From NCBI RefSeq assembly GCF_004570575.1, contig NZ_SPPD01000002.1, positions 162,107 through 226,106 on the forward strand: a DNA stretch of 64,000 bases, given 5' to 3'. This DNA comes from Streptococcus cuniculi (GTDB taxonomy: Bacteria; Bacillota; Bacilli; Lactobacillales; Streptococcaceae). Below the pieces are notes generated by a model. It was not told where the DNA came from. It did no database searches and saw only the letters and a program-made list of their open reading frames with translations. The translations under genes were made by a program, and so were the position numbers. This document shows, one piece after another, positions 34,878 through 44,160 of the stretch; position 1 is the stretch's first letter; the number at the start of each line of letters is the position of its first letter.

Positions 34878-35651
34878 TCACTCCTCTTCTATAGTGGATT
34901 TCAAATGCGCGATATAGAGCGCCTGAATTTCTGGATATTCTCCCAAACCGACTAAATGTGTTTCTACCTGATAACCGCGCGACTTAAAGTAGGTATTCCA
35001 TGAATCCTCTTCATCTGATGTCATATCATTGGTCGCATGATCTCCTGCCACTAGCATGAAAGGAGCAAGATGAATAGTTTTGACGCCTTCTTCTTGCAAT
35101 TCTTTCTCAATCAAAGAAACAGGTGGGTAGCTTTCTACACAGCCAATGCGAACGGGCGTCCCTTTTAGCATGTGATCCATGGCCGCATAGGCTGTAAAAG
35201 CATAATGTTGGCTTCCATGTCCCATTAAGACCGTGGCTGTTTCTGGGCCAAAATACCCATACTTTTCCAGCAAAACAGCTCTTACTGCCTCATAATCCGC
35301 TTCACTGCTTAACAGCGTTTTTGCAATCTTGAGAACGTGGAATTTATCTTGAAATACCCTAGCTTGATGAACAATCTTTTCATACTCTCCACCTAAAATC
35401 ATATGGAGAGGTTGGATATAGACTTCTTGAATACCTGCTTCATAGAGAGTTTCCAAAGCTTCTGCCACTGTCGGAATCTCAAGCCCTTCATGTTGTTTGA
35501 TGCGTCGAATGACAACAGTTGACGTAAAAGCACGATACACTGTCAATTCAGGAAAGGCTGTTTGAATCGCCTCTTCACAAGCTTCTATCGTTTTTTTTCT
35601 AGTTTCAGGGTAGGTCGTTCCAAAACTGACCACTAAAATGGCTTTTGACAT
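34878..35651 (-). CDS. cbiK: Anaerobic cobaltochelatase CbiK
   Basis: 257 residues from ATG 35649-35651, which follows AAGGAG; the frame extends 11 codons upstream without support. MSKAILVVSFGTTYPETRKK is the CbiK N-terminus; metal-site histidines are in TVLMGHGSQHYAF and LAPFMLVAGDHATNDM. ATP-independent insertion of Co(II) into sirohydrochlorin. Starts 12 nt after the cobA-hemD stop. Confidence 0.94.
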   Translation of the reverse strand: MSKAILVVSFGTTYPETRKKTIEACEEAIQTAFPELTVYRAFTSTVVIRRIKQHEGLEIPTVAEALETLYEAGIQEVYIQPLHMILGGEYEKIVHQARVFQDKFHVLKIAKTLLSSEADYEAVRAVLLEKYGYFGPETATVLMGHGSQHYAFTAYAAMDHMLKGTPVRIGCVESYPPVSLIEKELQEEGVKTIHLAPFMLVAGDHATNDMTSDEEDSWNTYFKSRGYQVETHLVGLGEYPEIQALYIAHLKSTIEEE

Positions 35652-35662
35652 AGCACAACTCC

Positions 35663-37105
35663 TTATCCTAGAACTGCTTGGCACTTGTCACAAATAGAAG
35701 CAATCGTTGGCTCATCTGCTTCGATAATCGCTGTAAAGCCAGCATTTTCAAGAACTTCTCGCGTACTTGAACCCATGACGATGATAGGAACTTCCTTCCA
35801 ATCTTGCCCTGATTCTTCGCTCAACGCAACAAAGTTCATGGCTGCAACAGAATTTGGCAAGCAAATAGCTTCTACTCCTGCCCACTCTTGCGAAAGCAAA
35901 GGACTGTCAAATCCGACTTGGTGTGTTTCTAAAATTGGGAAATGATAATAGCTAGCAAGTTCATCTTTTTTGTGCTGTGGTGCCAAAATGTACCAATTGC
36001 CTGTTTCTTCTTTCATAGCTGCACTCAACTGGGAATCAGAGATTTGCGTTCCTTTTTGATGAAGGAAAATCCCTGATTCTTCCAAACCTTTTGCAGTATG
36101 CATGCCAATTGCCGCAATCTTGATATGGGCTAGCTGACGAATATCCATCCCCTTGTCACGAAGTGCCGCCACAAAAAGAGGCCAGCTTTGCATATCAGCG
36201 ACTAAAATCCCGTCCACTTGTTCCATATCTGGCAATCCAAGTGGCAATTTCTTAACTTGATTACGGGCAGGGAAGGTGACAAGACTAGCCCCAGCATCCT
36301 TGAGTAAACGTGGTAATTTACCTGTCGGCGAATCTTGAATCAAGATTTTTCGACCAAACAAAGGCAACTGTTCATGGAAATTCAATTCCTTGCGAAACGC
36401 AACCACATCTCCCACCACGATAATACTTGGTGCCTTAAATTGATGTTCTTCCACCAAGGATACAATCGTCTCCAAAGTCCCATCAACCGAACGTTGCTGC
36501 GGATGAGTTCCCCATTCTACGATGGCCACTGGAGTGTCCTTATCAAAGCTGCGTGTCGCTAGCTCATGCGTAATGGTTGTGAGATTCTTCATCCCCATTA
36601 AGAAAACCAAGGTGCCTTTCAGTTGTGAAATTGCTTCCCAGTTCAAAGCCTCTGTTTCATCTTTGAGATGTCCTGTAAAAACATGGAAACTCGTTGCGAC
36701 ATCGCGATAGGTCATTGGGACACCTGCGTAGGTCAGTCCAGCAATGGCAGAGGTAATTCCTGGAATCACCTCAAAAGCAACATCTGCCTTCACCAAGGCT
36801 GTCGCTTCTTCTCCTCCTCGTCCAAAAACATAGGGGTCTCCGCTCTTCAATCGTATAACACGCTTGCCTTCCTGCGCTTTTTTAATGAGGATATTCTCAA
36901 TTTCCTCCTGACGTACACAAGGCATGCCAGGCTGCTTTCCAACATCAATCTTTTCACAGTCGGCTTTCACTGCTTGGAAAAGTTGTGGGTTGACCAAGCG
37001 GTCAAAGACAAGAACATCTGCCTCTTTGAGCCTGCGAAGTCCTTTTAGGGTAAGCAATTCATAGTCACCCGGACCTGCTCCTAATAATGTTACTAAACCA
37101 GTCAT
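35663..37105 (-). CDS. cobA-hemD: Fused uroporphyrinogen-III C-methyltransferase / uroporphyrinogen-III synthase
   Basis: 480 residues. Residues 1 to about 245 are a SUMT/CobA methyltransferase (VTLLGAGPGDYELLTLKGLR, VIRLKSGDPYVFGRGGEEA, GVPMTYRDVATSFHVFTGH). Residues 250-480 match a HemD fold (KLPRLLKDAGASLVTFPAR, AAIGMHTAKGLEESG, IIVMGSSTREVLENAGF). It would close the macrocycle and methylate it to precorrin-2 in one protein. The HemD half duplicates the function of 26166-26897, and its sequence is divergent, so it may be weak or regulatory. Confidence 0.93.
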   Translation of the reverse strand: MTGLVTLLGAGPGDYELLTLKGLRRLKEADVLVFDRLVNPQLFQAVKADCEKIDVGKQPGMPCVRQEEIENILIKKAQEGKRVIRLKSGDPYVFGRGGEEATALVKADVAFEVIPGITSAIAGLTYAGVPMTYRDVATSFHVFTGHLKDETEALNWEAISQLKGTLVFLMGMKNLTTITHELATRSFDKDTPVAIVEWGTHPQQRSVDGTLETIVSLVEEHQFKAPSIIVVGDVVAFRKELNFHEQLPLFGRKILIQDSPTGKLPRLLKDAGASLVTFPARNQVKKLPLGLPDMEQVDGILVADMQSWPLFVAALRDKGMDIRQLAHIKIAAIGMHTAKGLEESGIFLHQKGTQISDSQLSAAMKEETGNWYILAPQHKKDELASYYHFPILETHQVGFDSPLLSQEWAGVEAICLPNSVAAMNFVALSEESGQDWKEVPIIVMGSSTREVLENAGFTAIIEADEPTIASICDKCQAVLG

Positions 37106-37125
37106 TGGTTCTCCTTTCTTTTGCC

Positions 37126-37881
37126 TTATTTTTCTTCTGTCAAATAAACTCTTAATTCTTCTACTGTGGATACCATGTTTGGATAGTCAACCAAGGGGCG
37201 AGAAATGATAATGCAATCAATTCCCAACTCCAAACACCCATCAATTTTTTCACGAATACCACCAACACTGCCGCTTTCTTTAGAAACAAAAACATCTGCT
37301 TTTGAGTGAGCAATCAGCTCCTTATTGCATTCTTTTGAAAAAGGTGCCTTAATCGCGTCTATCTGGTCTGCCACCATTCCCAAGGCTTCACAGGCCAGTA
37401 AGACCTCAGAAGTCGGCAAGACCCTTGCCACCACCCGTCGATCTGGTAGACCATGGATAAAGAGCGGAAGTGTTTTACTCCCTGTTCCTAGATAGATGGT
37501 TTGATAGCCCTTTTCTCGAATGACCTCAATAGCTTCTTCGGTCGAGTGAACCACGATACTTCCTGATAAATCAAGGGTCGCAGACCGTTCAAAACGAAGA
37601 TAAGAGATGCCTGCCATCTCTGCTGCTCGAATGGCTTCTTTGGAAACAATGTCTGCAAAAGGATGTGTCGCATCAATGATTTCATCCACTTGATTGTTTT
37701 GGATAAAGGCGACCATATCCTCGGCTGTCAACCGCCCTTGAATGACTGGTTGACCAAACTTTGCAGCTAGGTGCTTGCCATAATCTGTCACCACAGAAGT
37801 CGTCACAGAAATCTCCATGTCATTGAGTAATTCTAAGATAGCTGTACTATCTGATGTCCCTCCCAGTAATAGTTTCATCAT
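37126..37881 (-). CDS. cbiJ: Cobalt-precorrin-6A reductase CbiJ
   Basis: 251 residues. KLLLGGTSDSTAILELLND at the N-terminus, IIDATHPFADIVSKEAIRAA and LRFERSA in the middle, and FVSKESGSVGGIREKIDGC with IIISRPLVDYP at the end are typical CbiJ/CobK. NAD(P)H reduces cobalt-precorrin-6A. Two adjacent ATGs (37881, 37878); the first overlaps the cbiH stop as ATGA. Confidence 0.93.
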   Translation of the reverse strand: MMKLLLGGTSDSTAILELLNDMEISVTTSVVTDYGKHLAAKFGQPVIQGRLTAEDMVAFIQNNQVDEIIDATHPFADIVSKEAIRAAEMAGISYLRFERSATLDLSGSIVVHSTEEAIEVIREKGYQTIYLGTGSKTLPLFIHGLPDRRVVARVLPTSEVLLACEALGMVADQIDAIKAPFSKECNKELIAHSKADVFVSKESGSVGGIREKIDGCLELGIDCIIISRPLVDYPNMVSTVEELRVYLTEEK

Positions 37882-38603
37882 AGAGTATAGCCTCGAGGGG
37901 TAATCATACGGCCATTTTTCACATAGGTTTCTTTATTTCCAATAATAACAATTGTCGTCATATCCACGAGAGATTCGTCCAACTCCTTAATCGTTGTGAG
38001 AATATATTCTTCTTTTTTGCGACCAATATCTTTTCCAATACCGACAATGGTATCTTCTGATTTGTATTGGGAAATAATGGAAAGAGCTTTTGACAGATGA
38101 TCTGGACGTCCCTTACTTCTTGGATTGTACAAGCAAATGACAAAATCCCCTTGGGCAGCTGCATGGAGACGTTTTTCAATGACAGACATCGGCGTCATCA
38201 AATCGCTCAAACTGATATGGCAAAAGTCATTCATCAAAGGCGCCCCCATGACAGCCGCAGCTCCTAAACTAGCAGTAATGCCCGGAACAACCTTCACTTC
38301 AAGGTCTGAGTTATCGCCAATCAATTCTAAAATCAAGCCAGCCATGCCATAGACACCAGCATCTCCACTGGATACGACACCGACATTCTTACCTGTCTCA
38401 ATTGCTAAATCAATCGCTTTTTGACAGCGGTCAATTTCTTGGCGCATTCCTGTCGCTACATGCTCCTTATCCTTGACAAGATCACGAATCAAGCGCATAT
38501 AGGTTGAGTATCCTACGATGATGTCGCAATCTGCAATGGCATCTAGCGCTTCACGAGACATCAATTCTTCTTTACCTGGTCCTAATCCAATAACATATAA
38601 CAT
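37878..38603 (-). CDS. cbiH: Cobalt-precorrin-3 C(17)-methyltransferase CbiH
   Basis: 241 residues, tetrapyrrole methylase. YVIGLGPGKEELMSREALDA, VGYSTYMRLIRDLVKDKE, GVVSSGDAGVYGMAGLILE, GAPLMNDFCHISLSDLMTP and CLYNPRSKGRPDHL are characteristic. Methylates C17 and drives ring contraction to cobalt-precorrin-4. Starts 26 nt after the cbiG stop. Confidence 0.95.
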   Translation of the reverse strand: MLYVIGLGPGKEELMSREALDAIADCDIIVGYSTYMRLIRDLVKDKEHVATGMRQEIDRCQKAIDLAIETGKNVGVVSSGDAGVYGMAGLILELIGDNSDLEVKVVPGITASLGAAAVMGAPLMNDFCHISLSDLMTPMSVIEKRLHAAAQGDFVICLYNPRSKGRPDHLSKALSIISQYKSEDTIVGIGKDIGRKKEEYILTTIKELDESLVDMTTIVIIGNKETYVKNGRMITPRGYTL

Positions 38604-38629
38604 ACGTTTCTCCTTTTTTATCTTACTTT

Positions 38630-39691
38630 TTATCGATTGACAATTGCCTTGGCTAAAGCATAAGTACAGCCATCTTTGGCAAATCGTTCGGTCAATACTT
38701 GTCCGCCACTTGCCACATCTGCACTGGCAAGAGCGACACTTCCGACACCAACCGTTTGTTTGACAAAGGCTGATTGCGGATATTGATCTGCCACCACTTC
38801 CAACTCCTCCTTGGTGTAGGTTTCAAATGGGCAGTCTAAGGCTTTTGCCAAGGCTAAGATTGCTGCTTCTTCTTTTTTTACATCAATGCTGACAATTTTT
38901 GCAATTTCGCTAGGGTCAATCTTTTCCTGTTGGCAAAAGAGGGCAAAGCCTTCACGAAAGACTTGGGGATCCACATTTTTGCGTGCCCCTACACCTAAAA
39001 TATAAGGTTTTGGATAAATCACGGCTACATTTTCCCTTTCTATCATTTGTGGCTGTGTTGTAAGGAAAATAAAGGGCTCGCCACTCTCTAAAATCTCCTC
39101 CACATCTGCCGGCTCAATGACCGTCAAACCACGCAGATCACTCACCCAGTTCTTCTCTTGGTAAAAATAAACCCGTTCTTTTCGACCAAGATAACTATTA
39201 AATGGCTTAATCAAGGGGCGAAGTTCTGCTCGCCAGCCATTGACAGACTTGGCTAGGGTGTCCAGTGCGGCTACATTTTGTACATCAGTCGCTGTTGTAA
39301 TCACAGGATTGGCCCCGAGCATCTCTGCGATTTGCAATGTCAGCTCATTTGCCCCGCCTAAATGCCCGCTTAACAGACTAATCACATTAGTAGCCTTCTC
39401 ATCCATGACAATGACTGCTGGGTCTGCCGCCTTATCAACGACCACAGGCGCAATCGAGCGAACTACAATCCCTGTCGCCATGATGCAAATCAACACCTCT
39501 ACCTGAGTAAATAGCTGGGCAATGGCTCTGACAGGACTGCCTTCCAAAGCAAGCGTCCTTTCATCTGCCAGCTTGGGCATGGTATAGACTTGACTTGGTT
39601 TGGCTAATTTTTGCTGCAACAAAAGGGCGGTTTCCTTACCTGTCTCCGTTAGGGCAACAATGGCATACGGTAGTGCTTTCTCACTTGGCAT
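38630..39691 (-). CDS. cbiG: Cobalt-precorrin-5A hydrolase CbiG
   Basis: About 353 residues from ATG 39691 (GGAAAG upstream); alternative starts at 39706 or 39718 would overlap cbiF further. [25 protein letters not shown] text, [16 protein letters not shown] and [19 protein letters not shown] mark the N- and C-terminal CbiG domains. It opens the delta-lactone and releases the C20 fragment as acetaldehyde. Confidence 0.93.
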   Translation of the reverse strand: MPSEKALPYAIVALTETGKETALLLQQKLAKPSQVYTMPKLADERTLALEGSPVRAIAQLFTQVEVLICIMATGIVVRSIAPVVVDKAADPAVIVMDEKATNVISLLSGHLGGANELTLQIAEMLGANPVITTATDVQNVAALDTLAKSVNGWRAELRPLIKPFNSYLGRKERVYFYQEKNWVSDLRGLTVIEPADVEEILESGEPFIFLTTQPQMIERENVAVIYPKPYILGVGARKNVDPQVFREGFALFCQQEKIDPSEIAKIVSIDVKKEEAAILALAKALDCPFETYTKEELEVVADQYPQSAFVKQTVGVGSVALASADVASGGQVLTERFAKDGCTYALAKAIVNR

Positions 39692-40454
39692 GGCTGCTCT
39701 TTCCATGGCGGAATTCATGCTCGAACTCTTCGTGGTAGAGTTTAGAATAATAAAATTCTTGCCCTAAGAAATCTCCTACCAAGATGAGGGCAGTTTTGGT
39801 AATCCCAGCTTCATTGACCCGCTCAGCAATGGTTTCCAGTGTTCCAAAGACCTTCTTCTCCTCAGGCCATGTCGCTTTATAAATGACTGCGACAGGTGTG
39901 GTAGCTGGATAACCTCCTTCAACCAATTCTTCCACGACTTTTTCAATTCCCTGAATGGAAAGGAAAATTGCCATAGAAGTTCGGTGCTGGGCATAGCTTC
40001 TGAGAGATTCACGGTCTGGAACAGGAGTGCGTCCTGCCATTCGTGTGATAATCACACTTTGCGATACCTCAGGAACAGTGTACTCTGTTCCAATACTTGA
40101 AGCCGCTCCCAAGAAGGAACTCACACCAGGCGTACAATCAAACTCAATCCCACGCTTTTTCATTTCCTCGGTCTGCTCTCGAATGGAACCATAAATGGAA
40201 AAGTCGCCAGTCTGCAAGCGCACAACGTCCTTACCAGCCTTGACACCAGCTTCCATGACATCAATAATCTCCATCAAATGCATGCTAGCACTATCGTGGA
40301 TTTCTGCTCCTTCCTTACAATAGTCAAGCAAAGCTGGATTGACCAAAGAGCCTGCATAGATAACAACATCAGCTTGACACAGCTGTTTATAGCCCTTTAG
40401 CGTAATCAAATCAACATCACCAGGACCTGCTCCAACAAAATGTACTTTTGACAT
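39681..40454 (-). CDS. cbiF: Cobalt-precorrin-4 C(11)-methyltransferase CbiF
   Basis: 257 residues. [57 protein letters not shown] and [20 protein letters not shown] are diagnostic. SAM-dependent methylation at C11. The C-terminal [17 protein letters not shown] is a short charged tail overlapping the start of cbiG. Confidence 0.95.
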   Translation of the reverse strand: MSKVHFVGAGPGDVDLITLKGYKQLCQADVVIYAGSLVNPALLDYCKEGAEIHDSASMHLMEIIDVMEAGVKAGKDVVRLQTGDFSIYGSIREQTEEMKKRGIEFDCTPGVSSFLGAASSIGTEYTVPEVSQSVIITRMAGRTPVPDRESLRSYAQHRTSMAIFLSIQGIEKVVEELVEGGYPATTPVAVIYKATWPEEKKVFGTLETIAERVNEAGITKTALILVGDFLGQEFYYSKLYHEEFEHEFRHGKSSHAK

Positions 40455-40463
40455 AATTTCTCC

Positions 40464-41027
40464 TTATTCTTTTTCTGTTTTTTGACAAGAGACGATAATG
40501 GTTGGATTCTGTGGTTTAAAGTAGTGACCTTTTCCAAGAACAGTAAAGCGACTAGCTTGGATAGAGACAACTTCCACTTCTTCCCATGCCATTTCTTCTG
40601 CAATCTGGGCAGCTTCGAGTGCATTTTCTAGCAAGATAAAATTCAGCACCATACGACCACCAGGTTCTAATAATTTATCGCACCAATCGAAAATTTCTTG
40701 CATATTGCCGCCTGTACCACCGACAAAAATAGCATCAAACGAACCTTCCAGTTCAATCGGGGCTAACCCTTCATGTAGGGTGACATTTTCGCACTGAAAA
40801 TGTACAATATTTTCACGGGTCAATGCGACAGCATCGGGATTTCTCTCCACTGCAACCACTTCCAACTCAGGATAGGTATGCGCCGCTTGAATCGTTACAC
40901 TCCCTGTTCCCGATCCCACATCGAGCATTCGTTTTGCTCGGTGCAATTGGAGTTTATCAAGGCTAATCGCCCGAATTTCTTCTTTGGTCATCGGAACCTT
41001 GGTCCGAATAAATTCACTATCTCTCAT
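40464..41027 (-). CDS. cbiT: Cobalt-precorrin-6B C(15)-methyltransferase (decarboxylating) CbiT
   Basis: 187 residues, class-I Rossmann methyltransferase with SAM loop MLDVGSGTGSVTIQAAHTYP and AIFVGGTGGNMQEIFDW. Begins MRDSEFIRTKVPMTKEEIRA as in other CbiT. Methylates C15 and decarboxylates the C12 acetate. Overlaps cbiE by 11 nt; the two form the split version of CobL. Confidence 0.95.
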   Translation of the reverse strand: MRDSEFIRTKVPMTKEEIRAISLDKLQLHRAKRMLDVGSGTGSVTIQAAHTYPELEVVAVERNPDAVALTRENIVHFQCENVTLHEGLAPIELEGSFDAIFVGGTGGNMQEIFDWCDKLLEPGGRMVLNFILLENALEAAQIAEEMAWEEVEVVSIQASRFTVLGKGHYFKPQNPTIIVSCQKTEKE

Positions 41028-41631
41028 CCATTACCACCACAACATTCATTTGATAGTCACGATCCTCTACCGCCTCAGCAGGAAGAATCGTAATGCGTTC
41101 ATCGTCATAACTTAAATTTTCACCGATAATCATCTTTTTTTTCAAGCCCCTTTTGACTACTTCTTGGGCAATTTGATACGGCCCTACCTTGGCATCTGTC
41201 ACCATAAATACCTTCTCCAAACTCATCATCAAGTCAAAATTTGGAACCTTGGCATGACTACTGGTCAAGTAAGCGTCATTCATAGGAAGGAAAACTCGGC
41301 TGGCCAAATATTGCATGGCACTAATCCCTGAAAAGATTTCAACTCGATTTGGAAATGTTTCAGACATCCATTTGCCAAGACCGTAAATCAAGGGATCTCC
41401 AGATACCAAATAAATAATTTCAGCGTCATCCGCATAAGAGCGAATCAAGGCCTCCATTTCTCCTAATTTTTTAGGAGGAACTACGCCTTTATGGGCGTAC
41501 TCTTTCGGTAAAATCTCTAAATGCCGCTCACTTCCTAAGATATAGTCTGCCTTAGCAAATAAGGCTTCGTGGCCCAGCATGCCGTATTTTGAGTCTCCAG
41601 GACCAATTCCAATAACTGTTATCACGTCCAT
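41017..41631 (-). CDS. cbiE: Cobalt-precorrin-7 C(5)-methyltransferase CbiE
   Basis: 204 residues. VIGIGPGDSKYGMLGHEALF, ADYILGSERHLEILP and IIYLVSGDPLIYGLGKWM identify a tetrapyrrole methylase of the CbiE group. Adds the C5 methyl group. Overlaps cbiD by 10 nt and cbiT by 11 nt. Confidence 0.94.
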   Translation of the reverse strand: MDVITVIGIGPGDSKYGMLGHEALFAKADYILGSERHLEILPKEYAHKGVVPPKKLGEMEALIRSYADDAEIIYLVSGDPLIYGLGKWMSETFPNRVEIFSGISAMQYLASRVFLPMNDAYLTSSHAKVPNFDLMMSLEKVFMVTDAKVGPYQIAQEVVKRGLKKKMIIGENLSYDDERITILPAEAVEDRDYQMNVVVVMDER

Positions 41632-42746
41632 TCCTCCTTAATGGTTTCAATTGCCTGCGTAGAGGCTAAATAGCCTTCTTCTGAACCAAATAACACGACA
41701 TCAATGACCACTTCAGGCTTGCGGTACTTGAGCAGTCGCTCGCTACGCAACTTGATTTTATCTGCAAGGATTTGATAGACAGCCTCATAGCCGTACTCTT
41801 TAATCGCTTCACCAGCTGCTTCTGTTGTTGTACAAGTATCAACCTTTTGTAACAGTTCAATCGGAGCCCCCATAAGAGCTAGATTAGAAATAAGGGTCTC
41901 CATCCTAGCATCAGCATCTTTACTATGGGTAGAAAAAATTCCTGCTGCTACCTTGACCAATTTCCCCATGTGCCCCACCATTAGGACCTTTGTAAAACCA
42001 ATCCGCTGCACTTCCTTTAGCACATGACCCACAAAATTACTCATATTGACAATTCGTGATGGATCAATGCCAAGGACATTGGTCGTGAAATCTTCTCCAT
42101 AATTTCCTGGCGCAAGCACAACGGAGCGATGACCATTATTGTAAAGTTGGGTCAACTCCACCGTAATCGCTGCCTTCCAACTATTTTCTGACATCGGATT
42201 GACAATACCTGTCGTCCCTAAAATGGAAATGCCTCCCAAAATTCCCAAACGCGAATTATAGGTTGATTTCGCACGTTCTTCACCTCCAGGAACCGAGATA
42301 ATCACCCGCGCTCCACAATCGGGTCCAATCATCTCTCGGACATACTTTTCAATCATGCGACGAGGAGTTGGATTGATAGCTGCTGTGCCAACAGGATTTG
42401 CTAAGCCTTTTTCGGTTACTCGTCCAACTCCAACCCCACCGTCAATCTCAATATTTGTTTGGTCTGGCAATAAGGTCACGGTTGAGTAAATGAGCAGACC
42501 ATGCGTAGCATCAGCATCATCTCCGCCATCTTTTTCAACTGCTGCTGAAGCCGTTTGCTCCGCAAAAGACGGATCCTGAATCACCATGGTTACTTCTACT
42601 CCACTTGCTGTAGAAACTGTTACTTTTTCCTCGGTTTCTTGATTTAAAATCATGCTCACAGCTGCTACCGTAGCTGCTGTTGCACAAGTCCCTGTGGTAT
42701 AGCCACGTTTTAATTTTTTACCATTCACATAGACATATTCATCCAT
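41622..42746 (-). CDS. cbiD: Cobalt-precorrin-5B C(1)-methyltransferase CbiD
   Basis: 374 residues from ATG 42744-42746, eight nt after AAAGGAG; an in-frame GTG at 42755 lies too close to that site. LKRGYTTGTCATAATVAAV, GGVGVGRVTEKGLANPVG, AINPTPRRMIEKYV, ILGGISILGTTGIVNPMSE and VGHMGKLVKVAAGIFSTHS are conserved. Methylates C1 after CbiG. Confidence 0.95.
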   Translation of the reverse strand: MDEYVYVNGKKLKRGYTTGTCATAATVAAVSMILNQETEEKVTVSTASGVEVTMVIQDPSFAEQTASAAVEKDGGDDADATHGLLIYSTVTLLPDQTNIEIDGGVGVGRVTEKGLANPVGTAAINPTPRRMIEKYVREMIGPDCGARVIISVPGGEERAKSTYNSRLGILGGISILGTTGIVNPMSENSWKAAITVELTQLYNNGHRSVVLAPGNYGEDFTTNVLGIDPSRIVNMSNFVGHVLKEVQRIGFTKVLMVGHMGKLVKVAAGIFSTHSKDADARMETLISNLALMGAPIELLQKVDTCTTTEAAGEAIKEYGYEAVYQILADKIKLRSERLLKYRKPEVVIDVVLFGSEEGYLASTQAIETIKEEWT

Positions 42747-42767
42747 TAGCTCCACTCCTTTCTCCGC

Positions 42768-43448
42768 TTATTTGGTGCCAAATGCGGTACAGCGGCGATA
42801 GTCGTCCGTTTCATCTCCTAGTTGGTATAAAATGGCATTGACAATTGCCGCAGCAATCGTACTCCCCCCTTTTCGCCCCAAAGCTGCAATTGACGGCAAG
42901 GCACTTTCATGGAGTTGAAGTTTTGATTCTGCTGCACCAACAAAGCCAACAGGAACACCAACGACGGCATCAGGATTTAATTCTCCTGCTTCCACCATAT
43001 CCAAGACTTTAAAGATAGAAGTTGGTGCATTTCCAAAGACAAATAATTTCGGCCCTTCTACCTTAGCCGCATATTCCACCGCAGCCATTGAACGTGTGAT
43101 GCCCTTTTCCTTAGCTTCTTTGAAAATCTCTGGCTCGTTTACCAAACAGCGATAAGCAACACCGCGTTTTTCAAGCAATTTTTTATTGAAGCCACCAAGA
43201 ACCATGGTGGTATCGGTAAAAATCGTTCCTTTATTGGTCAGAACATGGATAATCTTTTGAATCACATCATTTGAAAACTTGATGTTATAAAGATAATCAA
43301 AATCCGCACTTGCAAAGACCACTCGTTTTAAAACGGCTTCTTCAAAAGGGTCTGTAAAGACAATCTCTGGATGTTCTTGATCAATCATTTCTTGAATTTT
43401 TTGAAAACTTGCTTCTTCTATTTTATGGGCTTGTTTCAGATAAGACAT
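42768..43448 (-). CDS. CbiC paralogue lacking the catalytic histidine
   Basis: 226 residues, clearly a precorrin-8X methylmutase homologue (SMAAVEYAAKVEGPKLFVFG, NAPTSIFKVLDM, VVGVPVGFVGAAESK, ALGRKGGSTIAAAIVNA) and directly downstream of cbiC with a 1-nt stop/start overlap. The residue aligned with the active-site histidine (KRAIHTSGDFDY in the neighbour, His45) is phenylalanine here (KRVVFASADFDY, Phe45). Methyl migration by the known mechanism is therefore doubtful. It may bind hydrogenobyrinate or pass product on, or form a hetero-oligomer with CbiC. Confidence 0.85.
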   Translation of the reverse strand: MSYLKQAHKIEEASFQKIQEMIDQEHPEIVFTDPFEEAVLKRVVFASADFDYLYNIKFSNDVIQKIIHVLTNKGTIFTDTTMVLGGFNKKLLEKRGVAYRCLVNEPEIFKEAKEKGITRSMAAVEYAAKVEGPKLFVFGNAPTSIFKVLDMVEAGELNPDAVVGVPVGFVGAAESKLQLHESALPSIAALGRKGGSTIAAAIVNAILYQLGDETDDYRRCTAFGTK

Positions 43449-44149
43449 TACTCTTCTCCTTCTTTTTTAGTTGTTGGAGTCGAATAACGGACATAATCGT
43501 CAGTAATGACTTCCTTCATTTGATAGATAATGGCATTAATAATCGCAACTACAATCGTACTGCCGCCCTTTCGACCAACCGTTGCAATAGCAGGTAGCTT
43601 AGAGGCTAACAAGGCCTCTTTGCACTCCTCAACATTGATAAAACCGACAGGAACACCGATGACAGCATCTTCATCGATAAGCCCCTGTTCAACCAAATCT
43701 AAAAGGTGAAAAACCGCCGTCGGTGCACCGCCAAAGGCAAAGACCTTAGGACCTTCAATGTTTTTAGCAGCATATTCGACCGCTGCCATAGCACGCGTGA
43801 TTTGTTTTTCACGCGCTAGCTGAACGACTTCCTCATGGTTAATCAAGCACTCATAACGCACGCCCATTTGATCCAAAACACGCTTGTTGATTCCATTTAA
43901 AGAGATGGATGAATCAACTAAAATCGTTCCCTTATTTTTCAAAATCTCAATGATTTTATCATTGACACCATGTGTAAATCGAAGATTGTAGAGATAGTCA
44001 AAATCTCCTGAGGTATGGATAGCACGCTTAATAATGGATTCTTCCATTTCCGTTTGAAAATGGTAATCTGGATGTTCCTCATCAATAACAGATTGAATAA
44101 TTTTGAAACTCGTCTCTTCAATAGACGATGGATTTTGAATATATGACAT
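43448..44149 (-). CDS. cbiC: Cobalt-precorrin-8 methylmutase CbiC
   Basis: 233 residues. Moves the methyl group from C11 to C12 to form cobyrinate. It keeps the catalytic histidine (IIKRAIHTSGDFDYLYNLRF, His45), the RAMAAVEYAAKNIEGPKVFA and ATVGRKGGSTIVVAIINA stretches. Upstream copy of a tandem pair; the copy at 42768-43448 has lost the histidine. Begins 11 nt after the cbiB stop. Confidence 0.94.
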   Translation of the reverse strand: MSYIQNPSSIEETSFKIIQSVIDEEHPDYHFQTEMEESIIKRAIHTSGDFDYLYNLRFTHGVNDKIIEILKNKGTILVDSSISLNGINKRVLDQMGVRYECLINHEEVVQLAREKQITRAMAAVEYAAKNIEGPKVFAFGGAPTAVFHLLDLVEQGLIDEDAVIGVPVGFINVEECKEALLASKLPAIATVGRKGGSTIVVAIINAIIYQMKEVITDDYVRYSTPTTKKEGEE

Positions 44150-44160
44150 AAATAACGCTC

